Assembly: GCA_036379455.1 (NCBI GenBank)
Contig: DASVGQ010000176.1
Span: forward strand, 1-14,294
DNA length: 14,294 nucleotides
DNA from: SCRT01 sp036379455
GTDB lineage: Bacteria > Pseudomonadota > Gammaproteobacteria > Nevskiales > Nevskiaceae
Reading direction: 5' to 3'
Below the pieces are notes generated by a model. That model had not been told where the DNA came from and did no database searches. It saw nothing but the letters and a program-made list of their open reading frames with translations. Made by a program: the position numbers and the translations under genes. Below are positions 1 to 6,487 of the stretch, one piece after another; position 1 is the stretch's first letter; each line of letters starts with the position of its first letter.

Positions 1-291
1 GCGATTCGCCAGGTCGCCGCGCGCGCCGGCGACGCGCAGGCGGCCACCGGACGGGTCCTGCCGCTGCTGCAGCAGACCGCAGGCGCACTGGCCGCGATTC
101 ATGGAATGACCGTACAGGAGCTGCAGTTCCGCGATCACGCGCTCTACGCCACGGTCAGCGGCGACGACCTGCAGGCGCTTGATCGGCTGCGGACGTGGTT
201 CGCGAGCCATCCGTCAGCGCGCATGGAAGTGCAGGACGCGGGCGCCAACGGCAATCGCATGCGCGCCGTGATCCGGGTGACCGCCGGATGA
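1..291 (+). CDS. gspL: Type II secretion protein GspL, C-terminal part (5' truncated by window edge)
   Basis: The frame is open from base 1 to the TGA at 289-291, giving 96 residues with no start in the window. GspL is an inner-membrane protein of the type II secretion system. Its cytoplasmic domain recruits the GspE ATPase, and its periplasmic C-terminal ferredoxin-like domain pairs with GspM. The visible part fits that last domain: an alanine-rich helix with LLQQT, then GMTVQELQFRD, a strand (ALYATVSG), a helix (LQALDRLRTWF) and a final strand (RAVIRVTAG). The sequence alone is weakly diagnostic; the identification rests largely on the coupled gspM and gspN that follow. The stop overlaps the gspM start (ATGA), which implies translational coupling. 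Confidence 0.8.
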   Translation, partial: AIRQVAARAGDAQAATGRVLPLLQQTAGALAAIHGMTVQELQFRDHALYATVSGDDLQALDRLRTWFASHPSARMEVQDAGANGNRMRAVIRVTAG

Positions 292-818
292 CGCGCGCGG
301 GCCGCATCAGCGCACGCCTCGCCGCCGGCTGGCAGCGCGTGCGCGCGCGCTACGCGATGCTGCAGCCGCGTGAACGACAGGTGCTGCTGATCGCGGGAGT
401 GGTAGTGGTGCTGGCACTGGTCTACCTGGTGGCGTGGCAGCCCGTGGCGCGCGCACGCGCAGACGCCGCCGCGCGGCTGGATGCCGCACGCAGCACCGCG
501 ACGCAGATCGCCCGGCTGGCCGCAACCGCGCCGCAGGCGCGTGGGGGCTCCGGCGCAAGGCCCATCGGCGGCCAATCGCTGCTTACGGCCGTGGACCGCG
601 CGAGCCGCGGCGTCGCCGGACTCGCGCCGCCCAGCCGCTTGCAGCCCGACGGGCAGGACAAGGTACGCGTCTGGTTTGACCGCGTGTCCTTCGATGCGCT
701 TATGCGCTGGGTGCAGGCACTGCAGGCCGAGCACGGCGTGGTCGTCGACGCCCTCGACCTCAGCCGACGCGACGACGCGGGCCACGTCGAAGCCCGCGTG
801 ACGCTGCGCCCGGCGTGA
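288..818 (+). CDS. gspM: Type II secretion system protein GspM
   Basis: This 176-residue protein has the size and layout of GspM: a short basic cytoplasmic N-terminus (residues 1-30), one membrane helix at about 32-50 (VLLIAGVVVVLALVYLVAW) and a periplasmic domain. GspM binds GspL and anchors the secretion ATPase platform in the inner membrane. The periplasmic part starts with an Ala/Arg-rich helix and ends with a ferredoxin-like fold carrying the family-typical pattern FDRVSFDALMRWVQAL. I chose the ATG at 288 because it overlaps the gspL stop and sits just before the basic segment; an upstream in-frame start at 195 would lie deep inside gspL and add a non-homologous stretch. The stop TGA (816-818) overlaps the GTG start of gspN. 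Confidence 0.9.
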   Translation: MTRAGRISARLAAGWQRVRARYAMLQPRERQVLLIAGVVVVLALVYLVAWQPVARARADAAARLDAARSTATQIARLAATAPQARGGSGARPIGGQSLLTAVDRASRGVAGLAPPSRLQPDGQDKVRVWFDRVSFDALMRWVQALQAEHGVVVDALDLSRRDDAGHVEARVTLRPA

Positions 819-1624
819 AGATCCCCGCCCCCTTGGCGCACGCCGTGTCCGTGCGGTGGCGCTGGCTCGCGCCGGCGGCAGTGATCGTGTTTCTCATCGC
901 GGCGTTCACCCACATGCCGGCGGCCGACGCCGTGGCGTGGCTGCTGCCGCAGACATCGTCACTGCGGCCATACGGCGTCACGGGAACCGTGTCGCATGGA
1001 CAGCTCGCGTCGCTGCGCAGCGGCGCACGAGAGATCACGGGCGATCTGCGCTGGACGCTGCAGCCGTGGTGGCTGGCCGCCGGTCGCCTGGCGTTCCGCG
1101 TCGATTCCAGCGGCGAGCCCAGGGTCCGCGGCGGGATCCAGTTCACGCCTCACACGCTGCGCGCGGCCGGATTGACGCTCGACTCGCCGCTCAAGCCGCT
1201 CCTCGAGGACGCGGGCTATGGATTCGCGCCGTTGGACGGCCTGCTGCACCTGCATATCGAGCGCGCGACGGTCACCGGCCGTGGCGTCGAGGCGCTCGCG
1301 GCGCAGGCCAGCGTGCGCAGCCTGCGATGGGCCGCTGGAAGCCAGCCCATCGAGCTCGGAAACCTGCAGGCGCGGGCCTCCATGCCCGCCGCCCACCACG
1401 TGGAGATCCGCGTGACCACGCCGTCCGGCCCGGTGGATACCCACGGCACGGTGTCGATCGCCGACAGCGGCGCATATGAGGTGGACCTGCGGTTCAAGCC
1501 GCGCAAGGACGCGTCGCCGGCCGCGCTTGATCTGCTCAAGACGATGGGTCAGCCGGACGCCACCGGCAGCTGGCGGCTCGCCACGCGCGGCACGCTCGGT
1601 GTGGTACCCGCGCCCCGCGGCTAG
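815..1624 (+). CDS. gspN: Type II secretion system protein GspN
   Basis: The product has 269 residues and starts at GTG 815, overlapping the gspM stop by four bases. It has one N-terminal membrane helix at about 17-36 (WLAPAAVIVFLIAAF), then a mostly beta periplasmic region with repeated strand patterns, including the segment AREITGDLRWTLQPWWLAAGRL, which fits the GspN family (T2SN). GspN is an optional inner-membrane component of type II secretion whose role is not well defined. It is the last gene of the gsp operon here: the next gene is 206 bases away and unrelated in function. Length is close to the family norm of roughly 250 residues. Confidence 0.85.
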   Translation: MKIPAPLAHAVSVRWRWLAPAAVIVFLIAAFTHMPAADAVAWLLPQTSSLRPYGVTGTVSHGQLASLRSGAREITGDLRWTLQPWWLAAGRLAFRVDSSGEPRVRGGIQFTPHTLRAAGLTLDSPLKPLLEDAGYGFAPLDGLLHLHIERATVTGRGVEALAAQASVRSLRWAAGSQPIELGNLQARASMPAAHHVEIRVTTPSGPVDTHGTVSIADSGAYEVDLRFKPRKDASPAALDLLKTMGQPDATGSWRLATRGTLGVVPAPRG

Positions 1625-1830
1625 CTGCCGGGCAGCCTCCGGCCGGCACCGGACCGGCGCGTCGCGGGATTCAACCCACCCAGGCGCCGTACACGATTCC
1701 TCCTAACGTGAACGTCCAACGATCCACGGCGCTTGAAAATTTCCCCTGGTGCCACCGCGCGCCTTGTCCGGCGAGCGTCGGCCGCGTATCCGTAGACTGT
1801 CCGTACCGCACCATTCTCGGACCCGTTGAA
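1625..1830. other. gspN-mnmA intergenic region
   Basis: These 206 bases hold no convincing gene. The mnmA frame stays open upstream to a GTG at 1708, but those residues show no MnmA similarity and lie before the plausible ATG. A TTGTCC (1764-1769) and TATCCG (1787-1792) spaced by 17 bases are a weak sigma70-like pair, too poor to call as a promoter. No hairpin with a T-tract marks the end of the gsp operon. Confidence 0.4.
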
Positions 1831-3105
1831 ATGAGCGCCTCGATTGCCTCTGCCGGAAGCTCCGCGACCCGGCGCGCCGTCACCGGCGACATCCCGCCGG
1901 GCGGCGGGCGACGCGCCGTGGTGGGGATCTCCGGCGGGGTGGATTCGGCGCTCAGCGCGTGGCGCCTCCAGCGGGCCGGCTACCGCGTATCGGGCCTGTT
2001 CATGGTCAACTGGACCGAGGACGAGGCGGGCTACTGCAGCTCCGCGGAAGACTTCCAGTCGGCGCGGGCGGTCTGCCAGGAGCTCGGCATTCCGCTGCAC
2101 CGGGTGGACTTCTCGGCGGAATACCAGCACGCGGTGTTCGAGCCTTTCCTCCGCGAATACGCGGCGGGCCTGACGCCCAACCCGGACGTGCTGTGCAACC
2201 GCGCCGTGAAATTCGGCCCTTTCGTCGACTACGCCCTGCGCCTCGGCGCCGACGTCGTGGCGACCGGGCACTACGCGCAGCTCCGGCAGGCTGCCGATGG
2301 CCCGCATCTGCTGCGCGCCAGGGACGAGAACAAGGATCAGACCTACTTCCTCGCCACCGTCGAGCGTGCACGATTCAGCAGGGTGCTGTTTCCCGTCGGC
2401 GATCTGACCAAGCCCGAGGTGCGCGAGCTGGCTCGGCGCGCCGGCCTGCCCAACCACGCGCGCCCCGACTCCACGGGCATCTGTTTCATCGGTGAACGGC
2501 GCCTGAAGCCATTCCTCGACCGTTACCTGGCCGCGCGGCCGGGACCTATCGAGGATCGGGAGGGCAGGATCCTGGGCGCGCACGAAGGCCTTGCAAGCTA
2601 CACCCTCGGGCAACGGCGCGGCCTTGCCATCGGCGGCACGCGCGGCGCGCGGCAGGCGCCGTGGTACGTCATCGCGAAGGACCCGGCGCGGAACGCGCTC
2701 ATCGTCTCGCAGGACCGCAACGACCCGGCGCTGTACGCACACGCGGCCCTCGTGTCGCGCTTCCACTGGTTGCAGCCGCCGCCACGGTCTGTCCCCCTGG
2801 CAGCGCGCATCCGCCATCGCCAGCCGCTGCAGGCCGCGGCGCTGGCCAACGGCGGCGACGGCCGTCTGCGCGTCGCCTTCGAGCGACCGCAGCGGGCCGC
2901 CGTACCTGGGCAGTACGTGGTGCTTTACGCTGGTGAGGAATGCCTCGGCGGGGGCGAGATCGATGCCACGGAGCCCGCGATGCACGTCGCCACGCAGGCG
3001 CCGCCCCGAGCATCGCGGTCCCCGGATGGCCGCTCGGGCGAAGGCAACGGGCGCACGGCAGCGCGCAAGGACGCGATGCCCGCAGAGGACGCGCGAACTT
3101 TTTAA
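1831..3105 (+). CDS. mnmA: tRNA-specific 2-thiouridylase MnmA
   Basis: MnmA uses ATP and sulfur relayed from IscS/Tus proteins to make 2-thiouridine at U34 of tRNA-Lys, -Glu and -Gln. The product has 424 residues. The PP-loop SGGVDS is at 34-39, followed by LFMVNWTEDE (56-65). The catalytic cysteine of NPDVLCNRAVKF is Cys122, ATGHYAQ is at 144-150, and the persulfide-carrying second cysteine is Cys218 in STGICFIGER. SYTLGQRRGL and the C-terminal beta-barrel ending CLGGGEID complete the family pattern. The ATG at 1831 is chosen because the upstream extension to GTG 1708 has no family similarity; even so the N-terminus is about 20 residues longer than usual. The C-terminus also runs about 40 residues past the usual end in a low-complexity Arg/Ser/Gly tail. 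No strong Shine-Dalgarno sequence is visible. It probably forms its own transcription unit. Confidence 0.96.
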   Translation: MSASIASAGSSATRRAVTGDIPPGGGRRAVVGISGGVDSALSAWRLQRAGYRVSGLFMVNWTEDEAGYCSSAEDFQSARAVCQELGIPLHRVDFSAEYQHAVFEPFLREYAAGLTPNPDVLCNRAVKFGPFVDYALRLGADVVATGHYAQLRQAADGPHLLRARDENKDQTYFLATVERARFSRVLFPVGDLTKPEVRELARRAGLPNHARPDSTGICFIGERRLKPFLDRYLAARPGPIEDREGRILGAHEGLASYTLGQRRGLAIGGTRGARQAPWYVIAKDPARNALIVSQDRNDPALYAHAALVSRFHWLQPPPRSVPLAARIRHRQPLQAAALANGGDGRLRVAFERPQRAAVPGQYVVLYAGEECLGGGEIDATEPAMHVATQAPPRASRSPDGRSGEGNGRTAARKDAMPAEDARTF

Positions 3106-3380
3106 CCCGTCGTCTCCGTTCAGGAAAAGCCCGGTATACGCGCGCTTGCGCACCGTACGCGGCAGGGTTCAGGCCGACGCACCTTGACGGAAGGCATTCG
3201 CGTTCGTGACGAAAGGAAACGCGCAGGAGTAGTCTGACCAGCGCAAGTGGAGCGCCGGCGCCGTCGAGGCGACCGTGGGAGTCTTGGGGAATGGGAACAG
3301 CTGCAGGCCATTGCAAATGCTGTTTCCTCCGCGAACGCCCCCGCAGCGGGGACCACTGACAGTCGTCAACTTGTGCCGCT

Positions 3381-3395
3381 CGGCCCGCGGGGCCG
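3381..3395 (+). promoter_or_regulatory. GC hairpin just upstream of the ccoN Shine-Dalgarno
   Basis: CGGCCC-GCG-GGGCCG is a perfect 6-base-pair stem with a 3-base loop. It ends 7 bases before the ccoN Shine-Dalgarno sequence, close enough to influence ribosome access in the mRNA. There is no T-tract, so it is not an intrinsic terminator. A regulatory role is inference. Confidence 0.35.
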
Positions 3396-3402
3396 GCGCG
3401 TG

Positions 3403-3409
3403 AAAGGAG
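3403..3409 (+). promoter_or_regulatory. Ribosome binding site of ccoN
   Basis: AAAGGAG lies 7 bases before the ATG at 3417. It is the strongest Shine-Dalgarno match on the plus strand here and fixes the start of the oxidase catalytic subunit. Confidence 0.8.
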
Positions 3410-3416
3410 TCACGTC

Positions 3417-4865
3417 ATGCAGCAGGCTGTAGCTTCGGCGCCGCTCGCGTCGCCGGAAGGGAGCACCCCGGAGGACGACCGGGCCTTGGCCAGCATCTTC
3501 ACCGCCTACACCGTCAGCTCCGTGTGCTGGCTGCTGTTCGCGACGGCCATCGGCCTCATCATCGCGTTCAAGTTCGGCGCCCCCAACTTCTGGGACAGCG
3601 AATATCTGACCTTCGGGCGCCTGCGCCCGATCCACACCAACGGCACCTTCTACGGCTTCGCGACGATCGCGCTGGTCGGCTGCGCCTACTACATCGCGGT
3701 CCGCAGCTGCCGCACGAAGCTCTACAGCACCAAGCTGGCGTGGATCGGCCTGTGGCTGTTCAACATCGCCGCCATTGCTGGCACCGTCCTGCTCGATCTC
3801 GGCTACAACTGGGGCGACCTGGAATACCGCGAGTGGCCGTGGCCGGTGCGTTCGCTGTTCGCCATCGCGGTGATCGTCACGGGCTGGAACCTGTTCGGCA
3901 CGATCCTGCACCGCAAGTCGAAGGACATCTACCTGTCGAACTGGTACTCCGGTTCCGCCATCCTGCAGGGCCTCGTCATCGTCATCGTCGCACTGCTGCC
4001 GTGGTACCAGTACGGCCTCGGACAGGTCGCGATCTCCGGCTACTTCATGCACAACGCGGTCGGCATGTGGTTCACGCCCTTCGCGCTCGGCATCTTCTAC
4101 TACGCGATCCCGAAGGTGCTCAACAAGCCGATCTACTCCTATTCGCTGGGCGTGCTGGCGTTCTGGACGAACCTGATGTTCTACCCGCTGCTGGGCGGCC
4201 ATCACTTCCTCTTCAGCCCGCTGCCGTGGTGGCTGCAGACCACGGCCATCATCTTCAGCGTGGCCATGCTGGTCCCGGTCTGGGGCGGGAGTGCGAATTA
4301 TCTGTTGACCATGCGCGGTCGCTACCACGGCACCATCGAATCCTATCCGCTCGCCTTCCTGTTCATCGGCGTACTGTGCTACCTGGGCGGATCCACGCAG
4401 GGCACCATCGAGGCCTTCCGCTCGCTGCAGGCGCTGTGGCACTTCACGAGCTTCACGGTAGGCCATTCACACTGGACGATGTACGGCTTCGTCGCCTTCG
4501 CAGCCTGGGGCGGTATCTACGCCCTGCTGCCGCTGGCCACCGGCAAGAACGCCACGCGCTTCGGCATGGGCCTGCACTTCTGGTTGGCGACCATCGGCGT
4601 GGGCATCTATGTCGTGTCGCTGTCCATCGGGGGGAGCGTGGCGCAGGGCCTCGACTGGATCGAAGGCAAGCCCTTCATCCAGTCGGTCGTCGACATGCAT
4701 CCGTATTACCTGTGGCGCGGCGTCGGCGGCATCCTCATGTTCCTTTCGCACGTGGTGTTTGCGTGGAACGTCTGGCAGATGACGTGGGGACGTGCGGGCG
4801 CAACCACGTCGCCGATCTTGGATCCCGCCCAAGGTGCTGAAGACACTGCGGGAGTCCCAGCATGA
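3417..4865 (+). CDS. ccoN: cbb3-type (C-family) heme-copper oxidase catalytic subunit, CcoN-like
   Basis: This 482-residue, very hydrophobic polytopic protein (about 12 helices expected) reduces oxygen to water at a heme b3-CuB site and pumps protons. Visible ligands are His73 in RPIHTNG and His352 (low-spin heme b), His350 (heme b3, in VGHSHW), and His212 (in MHNAVG), His262 and His263 (CuB). Tyr256 lies six residues before His262, where the His-Tyr cross-linked tyrosine of cbb3 oxidases sits; this argues for an oxygen reductase rather than a nitric oxide reductase. Glu136 and Glu139 in LEYREW are probably the conserved calcium-linked acidic pair. Gln328 stands where typical CcoN has a glutamate (Glu323, P. 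stutzeri numbering). GGHHFLFSPLPWW differs from the usual AGPHHLHYTALPDW, so this belongs to a divergent C-family branch. The stop overlaps the next start (ATGA at 4862). Confidence 0.93.
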   Translation: MQQAVASAPLASPEGSTPEDDRALASIFTAYTVSSVCWLLFATAIGLIIAFKFGAPNFWDSEYLTFGRLRPIHTNGTFYGFATIALVGCAYYIAVRSCRTKLYSTKLAWIGLWLFNIAAIAGTVLLDLGYNWGDLEYREWPWPVRSLFAIAVIVTGWNLFGTILHRKSKDIYLSNWYSGSAILQGLVIVIVALLPWYQYGLGQVAISGYFMHNAVGMWFTPFALGIFYYAIPKVLNKPIYSYSLGVLAFWTNLMFYPLLGGHHFLFSPLPWWLQTTAIIFSVAMLVPVWGGSANYLLTMRGRYHGTIESYPLAFLFIGVLCYLGGSTQGTIEAFRSLQALWHFTSFTVGHSHWTMYGFVAFAAWGGIYALLPLATGKNATRFGMGLHFWLATIGVGIYVVSLSIGGSVAQGLDWIEGKPFIQSVVDMHPYYLWRGVGGILMFLSHVVFAWNVWQMTWGRAGATTSPILDPAQGAEDTAGVPA

Positions 4866-6274
4866 AGGAGATGATCAAGATCTTCGGTGGCGCGATCGCT
4901 ATCTACATCGGCATCGTGCTGCTCATCGCGGTCATTCCCGCCATCGACCTGTCGCAGACGCCGGCTGGCCCGGGCGTCAAGCCCTTGACGCCGCTCGAGG
5001 CAGAGGGACGCGAAGTGTTCGCCGGCAACGGCTGCTCCTACTGCCATTCGCAACAGGTGCGCCCGCTCAAGGAAGATGCCTCCTTCGGCCGACCCTCGGC
5101 GCCGGGCGACTTCGCCTACCAGACGCCCGAGCTGCTCGGCTCCGAGCGCACCGGTCCCGATCTGACGAACGTCGGCAACCGGCAGGGCGAGGTGTGGCAG
5201 TACATGCACCTCTACGATCCGCGCTCGGTGTCACCGAAATCGATCATGCCGAACTTCCGGTTCCTGTTCCGCGTGGTCGACGACGTACCGGAGGGCGAAA
5301 CGGCCGTGCCGCTGCCGCCTGCTTTCGCGCCGAAACACGGCAAGGTCATCCCGACGCACGAGGCCAAGGCGCTGGTCGCGTACCTGATGTCGCTCAAGCA
5401 GCCCGCCATTCCAGGCTTCAAGATGAATGCCGGCATGGGCGGCCCGAGCAGCAGCGCGCCGAGCCAGCCGGAAGGCGCGCAGGCCACGGAGAGTGGCTAC
5501 ACCTTCGACGCAAAGAAGGGACAGTCGCTGTTCGACAGCACCTGCGCCGCCTGCCACCAAGACAGCGGTGAAGGCATCCCGTCCGCCTTTCCGCCGCTGA
5601 AAGGCAACGCGGCCGTCAACGGCGCGGATCCGACCACGCAGATCGATACCATCCTGCACGGGCGGCACGGCACGGTCATCGACGGCAAGAAATGGAGCGG
5701 TGCAATGCCGCCGTTTGGCGACCAATTCAACGACGTCGACATCGCCAACATCGCCAACTACGAACGCACTTCGTGGGGCAACCACGGCAAGGAAGTGACG
5801 CCCGCCGAGGTAGCCGATATCCGCGCGGGCAAGAAGCTCGGGGCGACCACGGAAACCAAAGCCAAGGCGGCGGAGAACGCCGCTGCCGGTGCGGCGCCAT
5901 CGCCATCGTTGCCGAGCAAGGCCGGCTCCGGCAGCTACACCTTCGATGAAGCCAAGGGCAAGGCGTTGTTCGACGGCACCTGCGCCGCCTGCCACCAGGA
6001 CAGCGGCGAAGGCGTCCCGGGCGCCTTCCCGCCGCTCAAGGGCAATGCGGCGGTCAACGACGCCGACCCGAAGACACAGATCGACACGATCCTCCACGGC
6101 CGCTCGGGCACGGTCATCAACGGGCAGAAATACGCCGGGGCGATGCCACCGTTCGCCAGCCAGTTCAGCGACGACGACATCGCCAACATCGCGAACTATG
6201 AGCGTTCCGCGTGGGGCAATCACGGCAAGCACGTCACGCCCGAGGACGTGAAGGCATTGCGCAACCAGAAGTAG
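4862..6274 (+). CDS. ccoO: CcoO-like cytochrome c fused to two tandem cytochrome c domains (triheme)
   Basis: The 470-residue product starts at an ATG overlapping the ccoN stop. Residues 1-190 are CcoO-like: a membrane anchor (about 8-28), VKPLTPLEAEGREVF, heme motif CSYCH at 58-62 followed by SQQVRP, ERTGPDL at 95-101, and probable axial Met129 in SIMPNF. A Ser/Pro/Gly linker leads to a class I cytochrome c domain (about 213-317; CAACH 228-232, FPPLKGN, GAMPPF). After an Ala/Lys-rich linker comes a second, very similar copy (about 359-463; CAACH 374-378). In normal cbb3 oxidase CcoO is monoheme and about 200 residues long, and a separate diheme CcoP accepts electrons. Here no ccoP gene follows, so the two extra domains probably form the electron entry path from soluble cytochromes to CcoO and then CcoN. 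The FPPLKGN type of domain resembles alcohol dehydrogenase-type cytochromes more than CcoP, so this may be analogy rather than a true CcoP fusion. Confidence 0.93.
   Translation: MKEMIKIFGGAIAIYIGIVLLIAVIPAIDLSQTPAGPGVKPLTPLEAEGREVFAGNGCSYCHSQQVRPLKEDASFGRPSAPGDFAYQTPELLGSERTGPDLTNVGNRQGEVWQYMHLYDPRSVSPKSIMPNFRFLFRVVDDVPEGETAVPLPPAFAPKHGKVIPTHEAKALVAYLMSLKQPAIPGFKMNAGMGGPSSSAPSQPEGAQATESGYTFDAKKGQSLFDSTCAACHQDSGEGIPSAFPPLKGNAAVNGADPTTQIDTILHGRHGTVIDGKKWSGAMPPFGDQFNDVDIANIANYERTSWGNHGKEVTPAEVADIRAGKKLGATTETKAKAAENAAAGAAPSPSLPSKAGSGSYTFDEAKGKALFDGTCAACHQDSGEGVPGAFPPLKGNAAVNDADPKTQIDTILHGRSGTVINGQKYAGAMPPFASQFSDDDIANIANYERSAWGNHGKHVTPEDVKALRNQK
5495..5812 (+). repeat. Tandem cytochrome c domain repeat, copy 1
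   Basis: This in-frame coding repeat runs from the codons for GYTFD to those for TPAEV in the ccoO fusion gene. The same pattern recurs exactly 438 bases later. By my hand comparison about 82 of 105 encoded residues match copy 2 without a gap, including CAACHQDSGEG, FPPLKGNAAVN, TQIDTILHGR, GAMPPF and DIANIANYER. Confidence 0.9.
5933..6250 (+). repeat. Tandem cytochrome c domain repeat, copy 2
   Basis: This is the second copy of the 318-base domain unit in the ccoO fusion, separated from copy 1 by a 120-base linker coding for a low-complexity Ala/Lys/Thr/Ser segment. Differences between copies are mostly conservative surface residues; the heme-binding CXXCH and the likely Met ligand (GAMPPF) are intact in both, so both hemes are expected to be bound. 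Confidence 0.9.
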
Positions 6275-6304
6275 CAGTCTCTCGACTGCAGGAAGGTTTC
6301 AGAT

Positions 6305-6472
6305 ATGGTCCAGAACATCATGATGGGTCCCCTGTGGGGGATCATCGCGATCACCATGTTCGGCGGCACCGTCACGATCGCCTGCTTCGTCGCCATGTTC
6401 TGGTTCATCTTCAGGCCGGGCGAAGTAGATCCGCGACACGTGAAGTACGAGATCCTGCGTCGGGACCGCTAG
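6305..6472 (+). CDS. Small single-helix protein, CcoQ/CcoS-like
   Basis: This 55-residue ORF has GGAAGG at 6291-6296, 8 bases before its ATG, and lies 30 bases after the oxidase fusion and 15 bases before the next gene. It has one membrane helix (about 10-36) and a charged C-terminal tail, RPGEVDPRHVKYEILRRDR. The charge bias predicts N-out/C-in, as in CcoQ and CcoS. The pattern aromatic-FRPGE..D....IL..D loosely recalls the CcoS/FixS tail (aromatic-RSGQ.DD.....IL..D), which would suggest a role in cofactor insertion. By position it matches CcoQ, a small stabilising subunit of cbb3 oxidase. I cannot decide between these. Membership in the oxidase operon is well supported; the function is inference. 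Confidence 0.8.
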   Translation: MVQNIMMGPLWGIIAITMFGGTVTIACFVAMFWFIFRPGEVDPRHVKYEILRRDR

Positions 6473-6487
6473 AGGGAGTCATCCAGC

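Larger units (their letters stand above)
3106..3416. other. Leader/intergenic region upstream of the cbb3-like oxidase genes
   Basis: I see no credible gene in these 311 bases. There are three perfect short inverted repeats: CGCGTT/AACGCG (3199-3204 and 3218-3223), CCCCG/CGGGG with a 3-base loop (3339-3351), and CGGCCC/GGGCCG with a 3-base loop (3381-3395). A TTGACG at 3184-3189 could be a -35 element but has no good -10 at 16-18 bases. A TATACG at 3135-3140 lacks a -35. I looked for the FNR/ANR palindrome (TTGAT-N4-ATCAA), common before cbb3 operons, and did not find a match. The oxidase promoter must lie here or read through from mnmA. Confidence 0.45.

Noticed and set aside
3112..3140. TATACG as a ccoN or mnmA-downstream promoter
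   Set aside because: The -10 is good, but there is no acceptable -35 at 16-18 bases upstream and it would leave an untranslated leader of over 270 bases.
1621..3153. Long open frame on the minus strand across mnmA (510 codons)
   Set aside because: It is the antisense shadow of mnmA in GC-rich DNA. The product is Arg/Ala/Gly-rich with no recognisable motif, whereas the plus strand has the complete MnmA motif set.
3247..3432. Possible 61-residue leader ORF overlapping the start of ccoN
   Set aside because: It has no ribosome binding site, is Arg-rich, overlaps three hairpins and the ccoN start in another frame, and has no recognisable features.
3366..4466. Long open frame on the minus strand across ccoN (366 codons)
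   Set aside because: It is antisense to a clear oxidase catalytic subunit. The translation is rich in Asp, Arg, Gln and Glu in the pattern expected from reading hydrophobic codons backwards.
3417..4865. Assignment as nitric oxide reductase (NorB) instead of an oxygen reductase
   Set aside because: Tyr256, at the position of the cross-linked active-site tyrosine of cbb3 oxidases, is present, and the next gene is a CcoO-type cytochrome rather than NorC.
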